Shown: positions 1 to 13,200 of the stretch, in pieces
Layout: each line of letters opens with the position of its first letter
How positions within the stretch are numbered: position 1 is the stretch's first letter
Assembly (NCBI GenBank): GCA_900708905.1
Contig: CAADRB010000003.1
Location: forward strand, 5,157,969 to 5,221,968
Source of the DNA: Hymenolepis diminuta
Taxonomy: Eukaryota; Platyhelminthes; Cestoda; Cyclophyllidea; Hymenolepididae
DNA: 64,000 nt
Reading direction: 5' to 3'
Position numbers and translations under genes: made by a program
Notes under the pieces: generated by a model
Databases searched by the model: none
The model's input: the letters and a program-made list of their open reading frames with translations, nothing else
What the model was told of the DNA's origin: nothing

Positions 1-1859
1 CCTTTTTATAAAGTACATTTTTTGACTAACTGTAGCTACTATTCATGAAATCCTTTCCTATTATACTTCGTGTACGATCAGAGCTTCCTGGGGTGTCCTC
101 AGTGTTATGCTGATAACCGTAAAGCCTGGAATGGTTAAATTCTCATCCTGGAGCCCCCAAATTTCCAGACTCCAAGTGACTGAGTAACTGTTGGATCAGT
201 GTGGGAATAGAGGTGCAATTGTTGGGAAAACTTTATTTGCCACATACTATTAACGGTCCTCTAAATCGACAAACTAAATTGTGGGAATTGAGTTTACAGT
301 CAATCTAACGAGCGGGATACCAACACCTTCATTGCAAGAGTAGATAAGACTAATACTCTGAGATAAGCTGTGAAATACAGTCTTGCAGCTTTTTTGATTG
401 TTTGTTTGTGAATGGCTTGGCTTCTGCTTAGACGTTTGTGCTTTGTCCCCACATGATACATTATATGATACCCTGAGTCATTCAATTCTGCCGGTTAATT
501 TATACAAATCTGATGAAATAGGAATAGGTTTAAAATATAATTTACGTTTGTTCTAAATTTGCAAACCGATGAATAGCGCAATGCTTGTTTCATTTCACCT
601 GAAAGATTTCAAAATGAGTGTTGGGAAACTTTTTCCCTTCAAAGGACTTTGGAAATTAATTGACGTACTGCTTATAAGATTTGAAGCTTTAAGAACCCGA
701 ACGCTTATGCTCAATGAAGTTAATTGAATTCGCAGTGTTGATATTACATTGTAACCCAAAGCAAAGCAAAAATGTTACAATTTTTCATTGTAGGGAGCAA
801 CCTAAATCGGTTAACAGTAAATTCGGTAAATGATAAGGGTGGGGAGGGGGGGGGGTCGGAAAAATTTTGACAGCAAAGTCGGGCTATCAGAGAGTCTCAT
901 TTAATCTCATTTTGGATTGGGGTAGTTCACTTTCGAGAAATCGAGTTATATGATTCGTCACTTGAATAGCTGAGCAAATTCTTATCTACAATCTCCGGGT
1001 TGTCTAATTATGCCGATCGGTCCTTCCACTCCAAATCATAATTTGTGTTTTCCAACGGTTGAAAAACCGGATTGCTCTTGTACGATATTGAGCAGCTTAC
1101 CTGATCTTAACGTACCAGAGATGACATATCTAAATTTTTTTAACTCGACATTGCTTAACAAGGTGAAAGATTTGATTTCGATATTATTAGGCTTCGTTGT
1201 TTACTTATTTATTTCTCGTGGCAGCACAGAAACGTTTTCATAATATGTGGAAACATCCAAATACTTGGGAAGGGAAATTTCACTGAGAAGGCACCCATTT
1301 ATCTTTAAAGGAGAGTGAGTATTTAGGCGGTAGAAGTACAGGCGAAGGACTTCGGATAATCCTATTCCATCTGAGCCCCAAAATCATCAGTTTAACTGCT
1401 TTCTCAGGCTGGAGTTTTTTTAGACTTGTCTTCCAATCGTCTCGTTCTTCATTCGGAAAATCTGGGTGACGAATTTTTATTAGAATAGTTAACATTTGTC
1501 AAATGAAACTTTCAATCAGATAGTTGACGAATAATATTCCATAGCTTCACTTCATTTGTGCCAAGACCTGACATTCCAGAGCCTAAACTTCGGGATTTAG
1601 ACCCTAGATTCCTGATCTGGAAAGCGCCCGATTTTAGAGTTGAAAAATTCGCAGTCCATTTTTATATCCATGTCTTTAAAATTGATCAACTAGTAGACTT
1701 AGTTGAACTGTTGGACATGCCGTTCTCGAAACAGATGAAAGTCATCGAACGCCCCTGGTTATATCCCAGCACCTATCTTCTAAGTAACTGGGTTACGGAC
1801 ATACGCTACTACACTCAGTCATGTGCAGTGTTGATATCATTTTTATTCTCTCTTTACAG
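1..1859. other. Region without a supported gene (5' of lectin-like gene)
   Basis: No exon could be supported here. An open frame at 1558-1859 runs up to the first supported lectin-like exon, but it has no recognisable domain and no clear acceptor in phase, so it is not called. The missing 5' exons of the downstream gene may lie here or before the window. A G-rich run (about 840-856) and a dispersed repeat fragment (about 780-1000) are the only structured sequences seen. Confidence 0.5.
780..1000 (+). repeat. Dispersed repeat family 1, fragment
   Basis: This stretch shares an ordered set of short blocks with 10153-10400 and 21880-22140. It opens with a GTGGGA/GTAGGGA-type start, then has a 'taacagtaa' block, an 'aaatgataa' block, a G/A-rich core, and an ending like 'gattcgt...gagcaaattctt'. 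The copies are old and gapped, with identity perhaps 60-70% by eye. No terminal repeats or coding capacity were seen. It is probably an old non-autonomous element. Confidence 0.4.
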
Positions 1860-4225
1860 AATTGGACCTGGCATACTGGAAACACTCTACTTGAATCTCC
1901 TGTTGAAATAACTGACTGGTTCAACTCTCCCTCGGATCCTTCAGGTTGTTATCTCTTCACTCCAGCAACAAATCTTGATTCATCAACACCTGGCAACGCA
2001 ACAACTCATCTACGATCGATACGACCCGCGGCTTCATGCACTGGTGTCAAACTGCCAGTAGTGTGCCAAGTAGTAGCAAGAATTACTCGATCATCTCTCG
2101 CGAATATCAAACAGGTGAAACGCAGTGAAGGTCGATGTTTGAAAAATCCCACTCCGGATCTTTCGGACCTTGAAGAATTCATGACTAACAATAGTGTGGC
2201 TATATCTGGTCGGAAGTGTATCAGGTAACGCCAGCGTACAGTCTGTTGCTTGTTTTGGAGTTTCATAATATTGCAATATTTTTAGTTTAATCGGCTTTGT
2301 TGCGTGAACCGTGTGACCTTGAACTAGCACCGATTTGGTTTCCAAAATAAAAGCGTATATAATAACATAAGTTTAATTTGGCTCTGATGTAGCAATTTAT
2401 TGTCGCTTATTATTTAAGCTATCCAATAAGATTTATGCCTTGGGTTCCGTTGCTTGCACCCAAAAACGCCCACCTCGCTCCCAAAGCCCATAGTGATACT
2501 GCTAATTATACCTTTCATCAGATACTGGAATGAAAAGCAGGCAAGGCAGTGGTAAGCAGAACTTATTAGGGGAGGGCTAGAGACAAGGAGAGAAGGAGAG
2601 TGGCTTTAGCGGATGTTGTGTATTTACAAAGGAGGTAAGTGTAACGCATTTAGGCAGTGTCCGAAATTACCTGTGCGTTCACGACGTGTGATAAATATGA
2701 CAGCAATGGAGTCAGAGGCCACCGGCAAGTGGTCACGATGAAAATGACAGCAAGGTGTTTTCGGGGCGATGACAGCAGAAAGAGGGGAGAATATTTTAAC
2801 TCAACGAAGCAAATTTCTCTGTTTGTAAATACAACCTAGGCAGGGGATCTATTGGTTTACCCGTTTAGCGAGTAATATAACGCTAAGGAGACTTTATTCC
2901 CAGATATGATTATGGGAGAATCTAATTCCCAATGAAATAATTCCATTAACTCGAGCATGTAACAATCCTTTATTCAACTCATGTGTTTCAGTGTTCACTA
3001 TAGAAGATCTATTACATGGTACTTTGTTATCTATTCTTTTTTGAATCATGACTTTGCAGCTTAAGCAAATGAAAGTTTATTATTAACACACACACTTTTA
3101 GAACAACTGCGGAATGATTCGAGGTAGAGGTGATAGTTTAACAGGATTCTAAAATTTTCGATTTTTTCAATCATTTTTCGTTTTCTGCATATCATCCAGT
3201 AAAGGTTAGACATACCACGCCTAGCTTACGTAAACAGTGATACTACACTCAGCAAGTAGCAATCCCTAAGCACACAGGTTTCTTCTACGAATAATCGTAC
3301 TTTATCGCCCATGTATGATTTCTTCAAAACTCGAATTAGTTTGTGTAGACTTAATCCTCGTTTACTTTGTTGGCGAGTAAACTAGAACACGAACCTGGAA
3401 TTAGTAGCCCAACGCTCCCTCATTAAAACCATGAGGGCTTCTTTCACCTCACCCAAAGTCGTTGTAGCTTGTCCTACTTTGGTATTTTGTGAAGTGTACT
3501 GTAGAACAAAAAAGTACAACTACGCATCATTTCCGACTATTCTGTTTCACTTTAGATGGGATCTGGTTCGGCACAATTTCACCAGTTCTGATGCAGTTCT
3601 TCCGCAAAACTGGCGAATATTCTCCGCTGAAATCGCCTACAGTATCCACGAGAGTCCCTTCTGGTCAGATAAGTGCGCGCATATAGCAATGCAGGATCCG
3701 GGAAGTCCTAGAAAGACTAAATACCGCTACGCCTGTTACACCTCAACTGATCCTGTTCACGGTCTTGAGGACTGCCAAATGGAAAGTTGTGGTATTTCTC
3801 TTATGCCCCTTGGATGGATTATCTTTCTCGCTTTAGCTTGCCTGGCTCTCTCTGTTCTTATCACAATATGTATTGTTCGAGTAAAGAATCGCAATCGCTT
3901 CCATATACCTCAGAACAATAGCCGATGGCTTTCACCCCTCAAGATGACTTCGAGTAGTTCCGTATTTGGTAGTTCGATGGCTATGGAACACCATCTTCAG
4001 CAGCAAAGGCAGCATAGTGTTCTCTATAACGGTAATGAAAGTGATGATCCCTCGGTAAAAGTGTTTGGAGAAGTATCATCACTGGTAGCGACTAATCCCT
4101 CTCTCCTTAATTCCCTCTTTCCTTCATTGGCTTTCAAGCAAAGCGTCTACCGACCTCTTCATGACAGAGACCCATTGCTCCTTGACGGAGAGGATAATGC
4201 TGATGAATTCTCAGGTCCTGTTTAG
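1860..4225 (+). CDS. Type I membrane protein with C-type-lectin-like half domain (3' part of gene)
   Basis: Two exons, 1860-2224 and 3556-4225, join in phase 2 with consensus splice sites (tttacag acceptor, AG/GTAACG donor, tttag acceptor). They encode the last 344 residues. The first exon resembles the C-terminal half of a C-type lectin domain: a WTWHTG start, DWF, GCYLF, then C...LPVVCQ. The usual EPN/QPD and WND calcium-sugar motifs are absent, so classical sugar binding is not implied. The second exon encodes a membrane-proximal region with several Cys, one hydrophobic helix (about genomic 3812-3878, GWIIFLALACLALSV) with basic residues after it, and a cytoplasmic tail of roughly 115 residues with a short Gln-rich patch. 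The stop is TAG at 4223-4225. No start codon is visible because the 5' exons were not found. The lectin assignment rests on pattern only; the membrane topology is firmer. Confidence 0.55.
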
Positions 4226-4474
4226 ACATTTGTGTGGAAAGCTTCCAGGCTGTGTCTCATTTCAACGTTCCATTCCCTGTCTGCCCTTTTTGAACACGTC
4301 TGTATCTGTAGTTCTCAATTTCAACCCTTCCGAAGAAACCTCATCTTTTAACTGTACTGGAATCCACTTTTGAGCAGTGAATCTATGTATGCCTTTGGTG
4401 TTTCCTAACTGTATACCCCATTTTGGTCTTATACGATATTGTGTAAACGTATTCGGAATAACCGGGGTATTTTT

Positions 4475-4480
4475 AATAAA
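4475..4480 (+). terminator. Polyadenylation signal of the lectin-like gene
   Basis: An AATAAA hexamer lies 250 bases after the stop codon on the same strand, suggesting a 3'UTR of about 270 bases. It was identified by hexamer and position only. Confidence 0.45.
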
Positions 4481-4549
4481 AAGCTGTGTCGCCATTGATA
4501 TAACAATTACCCATTGAGTCAAATTAGGACTAGAGTTGCTCAGACCCAT

Positions 4550-7276
4550 ATTATTTCATATATTACATTTCATATAATGTGGGCACTGGGGCTATATCGG
4601 CTACCTGATCAGTATTGAGGAGTACAAGTCGACCGCTAATTGAGTTAAGTCCCTGGTTATCATCGCAACCTACCCATTTTAATTTCTATCAGTCTTCACT
4701 ACAATAGGATAATGAGGGAAGACGGCTGAAATCAGCGGGTTTATTAGTAGAAATCTTCGGCAGAAGAGGGCGGATCGAAGAGAAGTTGAGTGATTTGAAA
4801 TGCTGGTGGATGTGGTGGTTGCTGACGGGTGAGTACGAATACAATGGGAGGTTATAGTGTTTGAGGTAGGAGTTATGGATGCTGTATATAGTTCAGAGAA
4901 GTGGTCAAGTCTTCGCTTGCGAGAGTCAACGCAGCCGTTTAAGGATCAACGAGTTTCGAATTAAGAGTAGCAATTGGAAGGTATTTGGGACAAATGGGTG
5001 CGAAGACAGAGGTCTAGCTATTGTTACTTATGGGTCACATAAGCGGTCTAACCATCCCAATTATAGATAACTTTGTAACACACGACAATTTTGCATGGGG
5101 GCTTGAGGTCACTGCAAGGAGATTACGCATCAAATTCTGCGGATGGAATGTAGAAGCGCTCTGTATAAAAATTCGCCCTGGGTATCTTCCTATTTAAACA
5201 ATCATACAAGGTCAAAATACGTAGAAAAAGTTATAACAAATTTTCTCAAGCTTGTCAGATTTTTGAAAACAATGAATAAGGTTTTCAAGCTGAGGTAAAT
5301 GACGAACGAGAGAAATTCCTGAACCCTTAATTCTTGATGCTCCTGTTTGTTTCTTACGTACGGCAAGCCATCTGAACTCAGGAAGGAATGAGACTGTCTA
5401 ATAAAGTTTAAGTAAGTAATAAATTTAGGGATGAGGAGTCTTACTAAGTCTGATCCTTTGGGTTCAGGTTGTTCACATTTTGACTTTTGGGTATAATCCA
5501 CCACTTCATGTTCAACTGTTCGAATTTCTGGATTTGTTCTCTGTTTCCTGAATGAATTTGCGTTCAGAAAGTTCGGGAAGAACTTATTTACGGGTTGGTT
5601 AATTTAGATGGCTGGTCGACCATGTCAGACATATTTTTCTTCGATTAGCCAAGGCGAATTCTCATCAGTGTGCACCACTTGTTAACCTAAAATAGTATTC
5701 CTGTCATTTCTTCCAATTAAAAACTTTACTAATTCAACAGCGTTTTCAACAAAATCCTATTGGTGCTTTCTGCGATTTTAAATTAATATATGGGATTACA
5801 GTTTAAAATTTCAAGTACCTAATTTAAGTAGAGGTAAGTGTGGCCCATTTCCATCTTTTCATCTGAATTTTGAGTATAAATTATTTTATACTATCTATTT
5901 GTATGTTTATACGCCACGCCGCATATCTTTAATTCACTTGCAGCCTGCTCGGACCAAGTAGAATTTGTGGGAGGAATTTTATTAATTTTTAATATTGTAT
6001 TTAATTTTGAGTGAGTCATAATGGGCTCTGCTATTCTACAGAAATAAAATCCTTTTTAATCCCACCATTTGCTCTTGGCTGTAAGAAGACGTAGATAAAT
6101 GGCGGTGACATAACAAACTACGGAATTAAACTAACGAGCTCTAATTCTGACAGTGTAATCTCGTCTAAGAACCTGGAGATCAAATCTACCTTCTTCCTCT
6201 GGATATCCCCTCTCTTTGAGTACTTTTTTGACTACCTGGCTTCAGTCGTTTCCCATACATGAAAATAAAGTTCTCTAGATAGAATAAGTTGTTGCAGGTC
6301 GACCAAGCATAGGATCTTTGGTAGTTTTGCTCAAATTAACTATTATCAAGTCATGTGCAAATCAGTCTGACAGACCATCAATGAACGAAAAGACGGGCTC
6401 TGTGGACTGGAGTCATTTTTTGGTGCTCTGACTGTTTTCTATGAATTTAAAATGGTAATTGTCCAGTAACAGCCTCAATTTTTAAATTGTCAAGAGGAAA
6501 TAAATTTTCACAATTCCAAACCTTTCTTAGTAGGAAAAACAAGGAAACGTCTTTAGTAACAATGTTTGACTTCTCCTTATTCATGTTAATAATTCAATTT
6601 TAAAATTGCGAGATTTTCTAACCTCAATGGAACGATAAATAGAAAACTAAAGTTTTGTAAATTGATTAAGAAATATGAAAAAATTGCATAATTTAATTAC
6701 CGTTTATTTCTATTGGAGAGGTACTTGAGAGAAACGCACAAAATACACGCACAAAAATACCACTCGAAACTCTATTTTAGAATTTCGAATATTAGGATTT
6801 GTATATAAACTCTTGACGGTCTTTCTATTCCCACTATCTTTTCACACGAAGAACGGAATTTCCAGACGAGAGTGCGTGTCCACAACTTGACACGTTCTTG
6901 AATATTTACACGTTTGAAAATGATAATGGGGAGCAGCTTTCTAATCACCCTGTTAATCTTACCAAGATGTGGACAGTTTTGAAAATAAATTTTATTAATT
7001 AAAAAGGGAATTAATTTATTAAGACACACATGAAATATCACACCAATTGTCTTCTTCTTATCATTCTTATAAGTTTTAATTATGGGGTAGCACCTGAACG
7101 CGAGCAATAACTAAATGGTCCAGTAAGAGATGAAATAGGAGATGGTTCGAATTGGAGCATATACTGAAGTCAGAATGTCAAAAGTCTTGATTTATTCTTC
7201 GTCCAATTGTGGAATTGTTTCAGATGATTCAATATTTTTCCTTAAATTACTTTTTTTTAAAAATTTTATTTTCCAG
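4550..7276. other. Intergenic region, nothing supported
   Basis: AT-rich DNA between the lectin-like gene and the transporter. Its open frames are short and lack recognisable domains or paired splice sites. The promoter and any 5'UTR exon of the transporter should lie in its 3' part, but no convincing core element stands out. Confidence 0.5.
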
Positions 7277-7278
7277 AA

Positions 7279-10200
7279 ATGATTCCTTTGAAATTGGGAG
7301 AAAAGGGCCAAGGATGTATCGCTATATTTGGAGGATTTCTTATATTGGCCTCTCTAGGTCAAATGTACACAATTAGTAAATTGGCAAACTTTATTTGTCG
7401 AATTAATGAACAATTATCGGGTTGATTTATTGTCATTATTGAACTTCAGCAAATATGACACCGTATGTGATCTCCTACCTGCATGAAAGGCTGGATTCCA
7501 AAGTTGACTATTCATTTGGTATTTGGATCTCTGCTGGATCAATCTCGTTTTACGCTTCCAGTATGCCAATTTCTGGTCTTTTGGGAAGAAAAGTGAACAT
7601 ATTGAGACTGATTGTCATTCCCGGCTTCCTAAACAGGTATATATTAATTTAATTTCCTATTTCATAAATAAATATAATTCTCAAACACGTTATAGGGAGT
7701 GTTAAAACACTTTACCTGAGTAGGAGGGAGTTATTTAAAGACTCCTCTACTATAGGAAGCCTGCATTCTACTCTAGGAGGTGGTTAGTTAGGAATTTCGT
7801 CTGATTCCTCTTTAATTTCAGCCAAATATCACCATTAAAATTTTATGAGGAGGGGGAGGCTATTGTTTTAAAAGTTGTATTGGACCCTTTTGTATTTCGA
7901 ATTTTTCCAGAGACATAGTGGAGTATTTCAATTTTACTCACTAAACCTCACTCGGTAGTAATTAACACAGTGTCAATGAAATTCATACTGAGGGAAGTGA
8001 AATGCTCACAAAAATATACTGAAATTAGAATTTGCACACATGTCGTTTCAGAATGGGGGAATAAGCGGGGATTACACACAGGCATTCACCGAAATGGTTA
8101 AGGGTATTTCACACGCATAGAGATTCAAAGGAATTGAGTAAAGTCACTGCTGACAATATGCTGTGATCGCTCTCGTATGATGCACCTGTGAAAAGTAGAG
8201 TGCGGAACTCAATAACGCGAATCCGTTATTATATTTTGTTCAACTATGATAGCATGACAAAATAGAGTGACAGAATTTCATTTGTTTAAATAAATTTGGT
8301 TTAAATATTGACAAATTTTGGCTAAAGAATAACATGTGGAGAAGTCGGCAATGAATTAGTGACTTAAAGCTTTAAATTCTCCCTATGAAATTGAAGCTAG
8401 CATGAATGAAATTGGCGCGAAATTTAAATGTTGACAAGAATGAATTAGACGATGAATCATAAGACACAAGGGAATTAAAGCGAACGCAATTCATATCGGG
8501 CACAGAGTGGAAGCTCTGAGGAATAACTTTAGGTGTGAGAGTGAGCTGCGAGTGATCATGTGGATGTAGTGCGTGCCTGCATGCTTGTTTATTCAGACAG
8601 AAGTAAGCGTGGGAATACAAAGAAATAACTGAAAGCATGCTAGGACAGCGGTGTGTAGGAAGTATCTCCGAAGAAGTTCGCTCCACTTCAAAGCCGAAAT
8701 CGTGGATCGATACGTTACAATCTCCCATGTTGACCAAAATTATTCAGCATGGCCGAATACCCACCTCAATGGTAGTGGGTATTGCAGTGAAGACTGATCT
8801 CTTTACTTCCGGAATAACAGATACATACGTTATCTACTGTGGTAGCTCTGCATAAATACTTGATGAGAAATATTAAACTAGTATTAATTAGAAGAAAACA
8901 AGATTCGCCTTCGGTGAAACTGAATTTGTCTAATACTTGGTTGTTTCTGACAGTTTTTGATGCCACATGCCATTATGTTGGCGATTAATGGAATGCTATA
9001 TTGCATGAAAATGCTAGCAGAAAAAAGTGGTGAAAAGAGCACAGCAACGACGACCATAATGATCAGTTTTAAGCCTCATTTAAAGACAAGAGTGGTTAGG
9101 CCTTAAAAGATCGAAACGCCATACTCGAATTCCGGCGATCTTCACGATGTTAGTGCGTCTCCGATGAACATTTGAGGCGATGTAATTGCAGGCAGATAAA
9201 CTTAACAACTATTCAAAGGCAGAAATTGACTACCAACAAATATTATTCAATTTGAAAATTGTAATGAACAAATGAAGATCTTGAACACTTTAGATCACGT
9301 CCTTCTACTCGCTGCGCAAAATCACAGTATTTATAGTCCTATTCGATCTGATGTTTACACGGAGACTACAATTTTGTTTATTTGCGAGAAGAAAGCAAGA
9401 TTAAGTCTTTAGACCGAAGGAATACTCCATATATACTTCGCAACATTACTTTAGAACACTGTTTATTTAAAGGATTTTCATGCAATATTATTTTATATTC
9501 GAATGCTTGTTTAAACCGACTGCAATCATTGTATTTCACCTTCCCATATGCCCAAACTCCTGTGCAACACATCGATTATTAATTTTCAATCGCCTCCACA
9601 TTTCGGTTACTGATAATATTCATATTAGTTTTAATACGCTTGGAGCAATAGTTTGGTACTCACGCTCCATCCTGGGTTCTTCTTTCTCCCCTTTTATCCT
9701 TCCCTTGAGTTTCCATCGCTGTTCAACAGCATGCATAATTTCACTTTCAACCCTTTGCATTCCATTTAGGAATGGCGGTTATTTATTGTTGGCAGTTGAT
9801 GATTTAGCAGAGCTTTGATATTTACTTCTAAAAAATTTAATTTAAATCGCTTTCTTTTCGAAATTATAGTAAATTTCATTCATAGACATCAATTTCTTAC
9901 AAATTCTTAATTTTTTAATTTTATCTTTTTTAGTTTGAGTCACTTCGCATCGGCCTATGCATTAACTAGGAATAAGATTCTGTTCTTCTTTACATACTCC
10001 ATTTTAACTGGTATTGCTTTGGGTTTAGCTTTTGGACTCGTTCTTCAAACAACACTCACGGTACCTAATCTCTTATTTTTCTTATATTTACTATTTATTA
10101 CGCATTTATTTTATTATTATACATAACCCATAGCATAACTCATTACATTTTTATTGTGGGAAAGTAATTGGGACCAGTTAACAGTAAGTCCTTTAAATGA

Positions 10201-13200
10201 TAAAGAGGATGGATTGAAAAGATGATGAGAGGAAAGTCAAGGTATCAAGGGGTCCTACTTCATTAAATTACCGGATTTGACAAAGTGGAAAGTTTACCTT
10301 CCAGAATTCAAATTTTACGATTCGTGCCCTGGATTGTAGTGAATTCTTGTCCATAATATCCATCACTTTTGATCAATTATTAACTTATTTTGACCAGAGT
10401 TTGATATCTCGTGACATTAAGTAGCATACATGCTCATATTTAGCAGAGCTGAGATGGTCTAAATATTTAACTACTCAGGGCCCAGCTATTCTCTATTACT
10501 TAATAATATTGTGTAAGTTAGTAAGGAAATTTCAACAAGAGGTAAGGGAAGGAACAGAAGGAAGAGGGCTAAAAAGGTTATTTCACTTGATTTTCGGAAA
10601 CGGATTGTTTATTAATCACTTAATCGGTAATTCAATGATTCATGTTCTGGAATTCAAAAGCCCTAAATCGTTCACTAGATAACTTATCAAGTTCTTGTTC
10701 ACGGTGTTCAGTGTTTATTGACCGATCGTTTAAGTATGATGACCGATCTAGCTACTTCAAGTAATTTTTCCTTTCAAAGGCCGGAAAATAGCAAAACCTT
10801 TTATTGCTGCTTTCCCAGAACGAAAAATTGTTGCGAATTATATTAGTCCCTTTTGCTTATGCATTTGACTTCATGGGATTCCAAATAGCAAATGTTCCTG
10901 ATTAGGGTAACTTTCCAGCATTAACGATGAGTATTTTCAGCCGGAAAAAATTATATTCACGACATTTTACAGTGTGAATAAAAGATTATTGAAATTGTGA
11001 AAAGAAAACAACGATAAATTTAGTTATCATAAGACTAAATGTTTGTTTTTAATATATATATTTAGTGGTTTCCAAAGAGAAACGGTCTCGTTGTGGGAAT
11101 TTGCACAGTCGGTTCGGGTCTGGGGTCTATATTACTTGCCCCATTTCAAACTCTCTACATAAATCCCAACAATTTGTCACCAAATAACAGTACTTTGTAA
11201 GATTTTTGAGGGTGCTGCTATTTTCGTTCTCATATTGAATTTTATTTTTCTGATATATCTTATTGCGTCAAAAATTTTATAACCTATGACCTTCTTAAAT
11301 AGCTCAAAATAGCTCAGGATTCGGAGTCGGAATGAACGAGCTTATTGGTCCACGCCAAGATATCGACCGTGTTTTGAAGTGTAGTTAATACACTTAGTTT
11401 ATTTTAAAAAAAATAAAAAATTTGCAATTATTAACGAAAATATTTATAAAACATGTAAATTTAATAAATCTCCCCCTCCTCCCCAACGATTTTTCTTATT
11501 AAATAAGGAAGGAGTTAGGATGGCATTTTCGATTTGCAGATTATAAAAACTACGCAAAAAGTAATTTTCAGAAAAGAATCACAAATTTTTTGAATAACCA
11601 TATATGTATATATATAAACAAGTGGCGTTCTGTATTCTTTTTGCATATTTCAGGATGTTTGATGATAGAGATATTTTAGACCGTACTCCAGAGTCTTTCC
11701 AAGTATCTGGTATTGTTGTAACAATTCTTGCGGTGTTGGGAGTTTCAATTTTTCGTGAAAAAGAAGTAGAAAGTTCGAATGAAGCGGAAAATTATGTAAG
11801 TTTTTAAAGTTAAATTTTTGCGTTACCATTGCAGACCAATAATGAAAGAGAGGATTCTAAAATAGCTCCATTCCCGACAGTAAAGCTACTTTAAGATCTC
11901 GACTGACTTACGTCTTAGGAATCAACCTTAAAAGGGCAATGTCGTTTAAGGCTAAAGGGATGCGTAAGTCTACCTCAAAATAAAAAAAGCTGAGAGTTGA
12001 GTTGGATAAAGATGTTTGGGGTTGTGAGAAATAGGTATTTGAGGGGGGGGGGAGGTGTGTATGGTATTTTGCCATTTGTGAGTCACTATGTGAAAATTAA
12101 GTCGAGCCGACTTGTGATTCATAAGGTACGCACTGCAGATCTCTAGATTAGAAATCTCAATGGGGAACATTTCAAGCTTTTTACCTCAAGATGGGAGATA
12201 AATATGACGATGGGATATTTTCTTAAGGGAATTAGCAGAGTTATGGTCAATAAGCAGGAGTTAGATAGCGAATAAAATAGCCAATCAGCTTACACGACAA
12301 GGATGAGTTATACATTGAACTCACTGAAGAAGGTGAAAAACATATACTGCTCTTCTAACGAAGTGAAAGAAAACAGAAATTTGCTGGGTGGTAAGGCATC
12401 AACAAAAATGGGAAGAGGAAGATGAGTTTGGCCCACTAGTTAGTAAGGGATTTTATTCAAATATAGGAAACATGGTCTAAACAAGAGTCTATCATTGGAA
12501 GTCTTATGCACAAGATAGAATGAAATGGCATGAAAGCCAATAAGTATGGGAAAAATAAAACGGTGAGTCAAGAAACAATATGGGGGTGTAAGGGTTAGAG
12601 GAAGTGACCTATATGTCAAAATGACTACTCCTGTCTAAGGCAGCATGAAATTTTTTTTGAGTATATTTCTCATGTTAACTTCTTACTAGGCTACTCATTT
12701 GTACTGGTTAATCTGGATAGGTATTTTCGATGTGGCTGGTGTGGTTATTGATTTAGTCTACTTCTAAATTCTCAGTAGGCATGGGTTTGGTGAATTACAA
12801 AGTCAGAAAGAGGACAGGTTCGCAAAACTTGGAAATTTCTATTTAGCTTATTGCGACTTAATGATTAGAGCTCTTTAGTGCTAACTAAGATGTCCGCATT
12901 ATTAAGAAACTAAAACCTGAAATATCTAAAATCCTTTCTAATTGCCATTAATTTGACAGGCGCAGAAATTGGAACAGAAAGGAGCTGTGTTTTGGATGGT
13001 CTATTTGTCATAGGTTNNNNNNNNNNNNNNNNNNNNNNNNNNNNNNNNNNNNNNNNNNNNNNNNNNNNNNNNNNNNNNNNNNNNNNNNNNNNNNNNNNNN
13101 NNNNNNNNNNNNNNNNNNNNNNNNNNNNNNNNNNNNNNNNNNNNNNNNNNNNNNNNNNNNNNNNNNNNNNNNNNNNNNNNNNNNNNNNNNNNNNNNNNNN

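Noticed and set aside
835..860. G-run as a G-quadruplex regulatory element
   Set aside because: It is a single long G run without regularly spaced G tracts and no adjacent gene to regulate; noted only as low-complexity.
8372..8737. 121-codon minus-strand frame in the transporter intron
   Set aside because: Composition and lack of domain or splice context suggest chance; no supporting signal on that strand.
9480..9818. 112-codon frame in the transporter intron
   Set aside because: No splice sites in phase, no domain, and the flanking transporter exons already join correctly without it.
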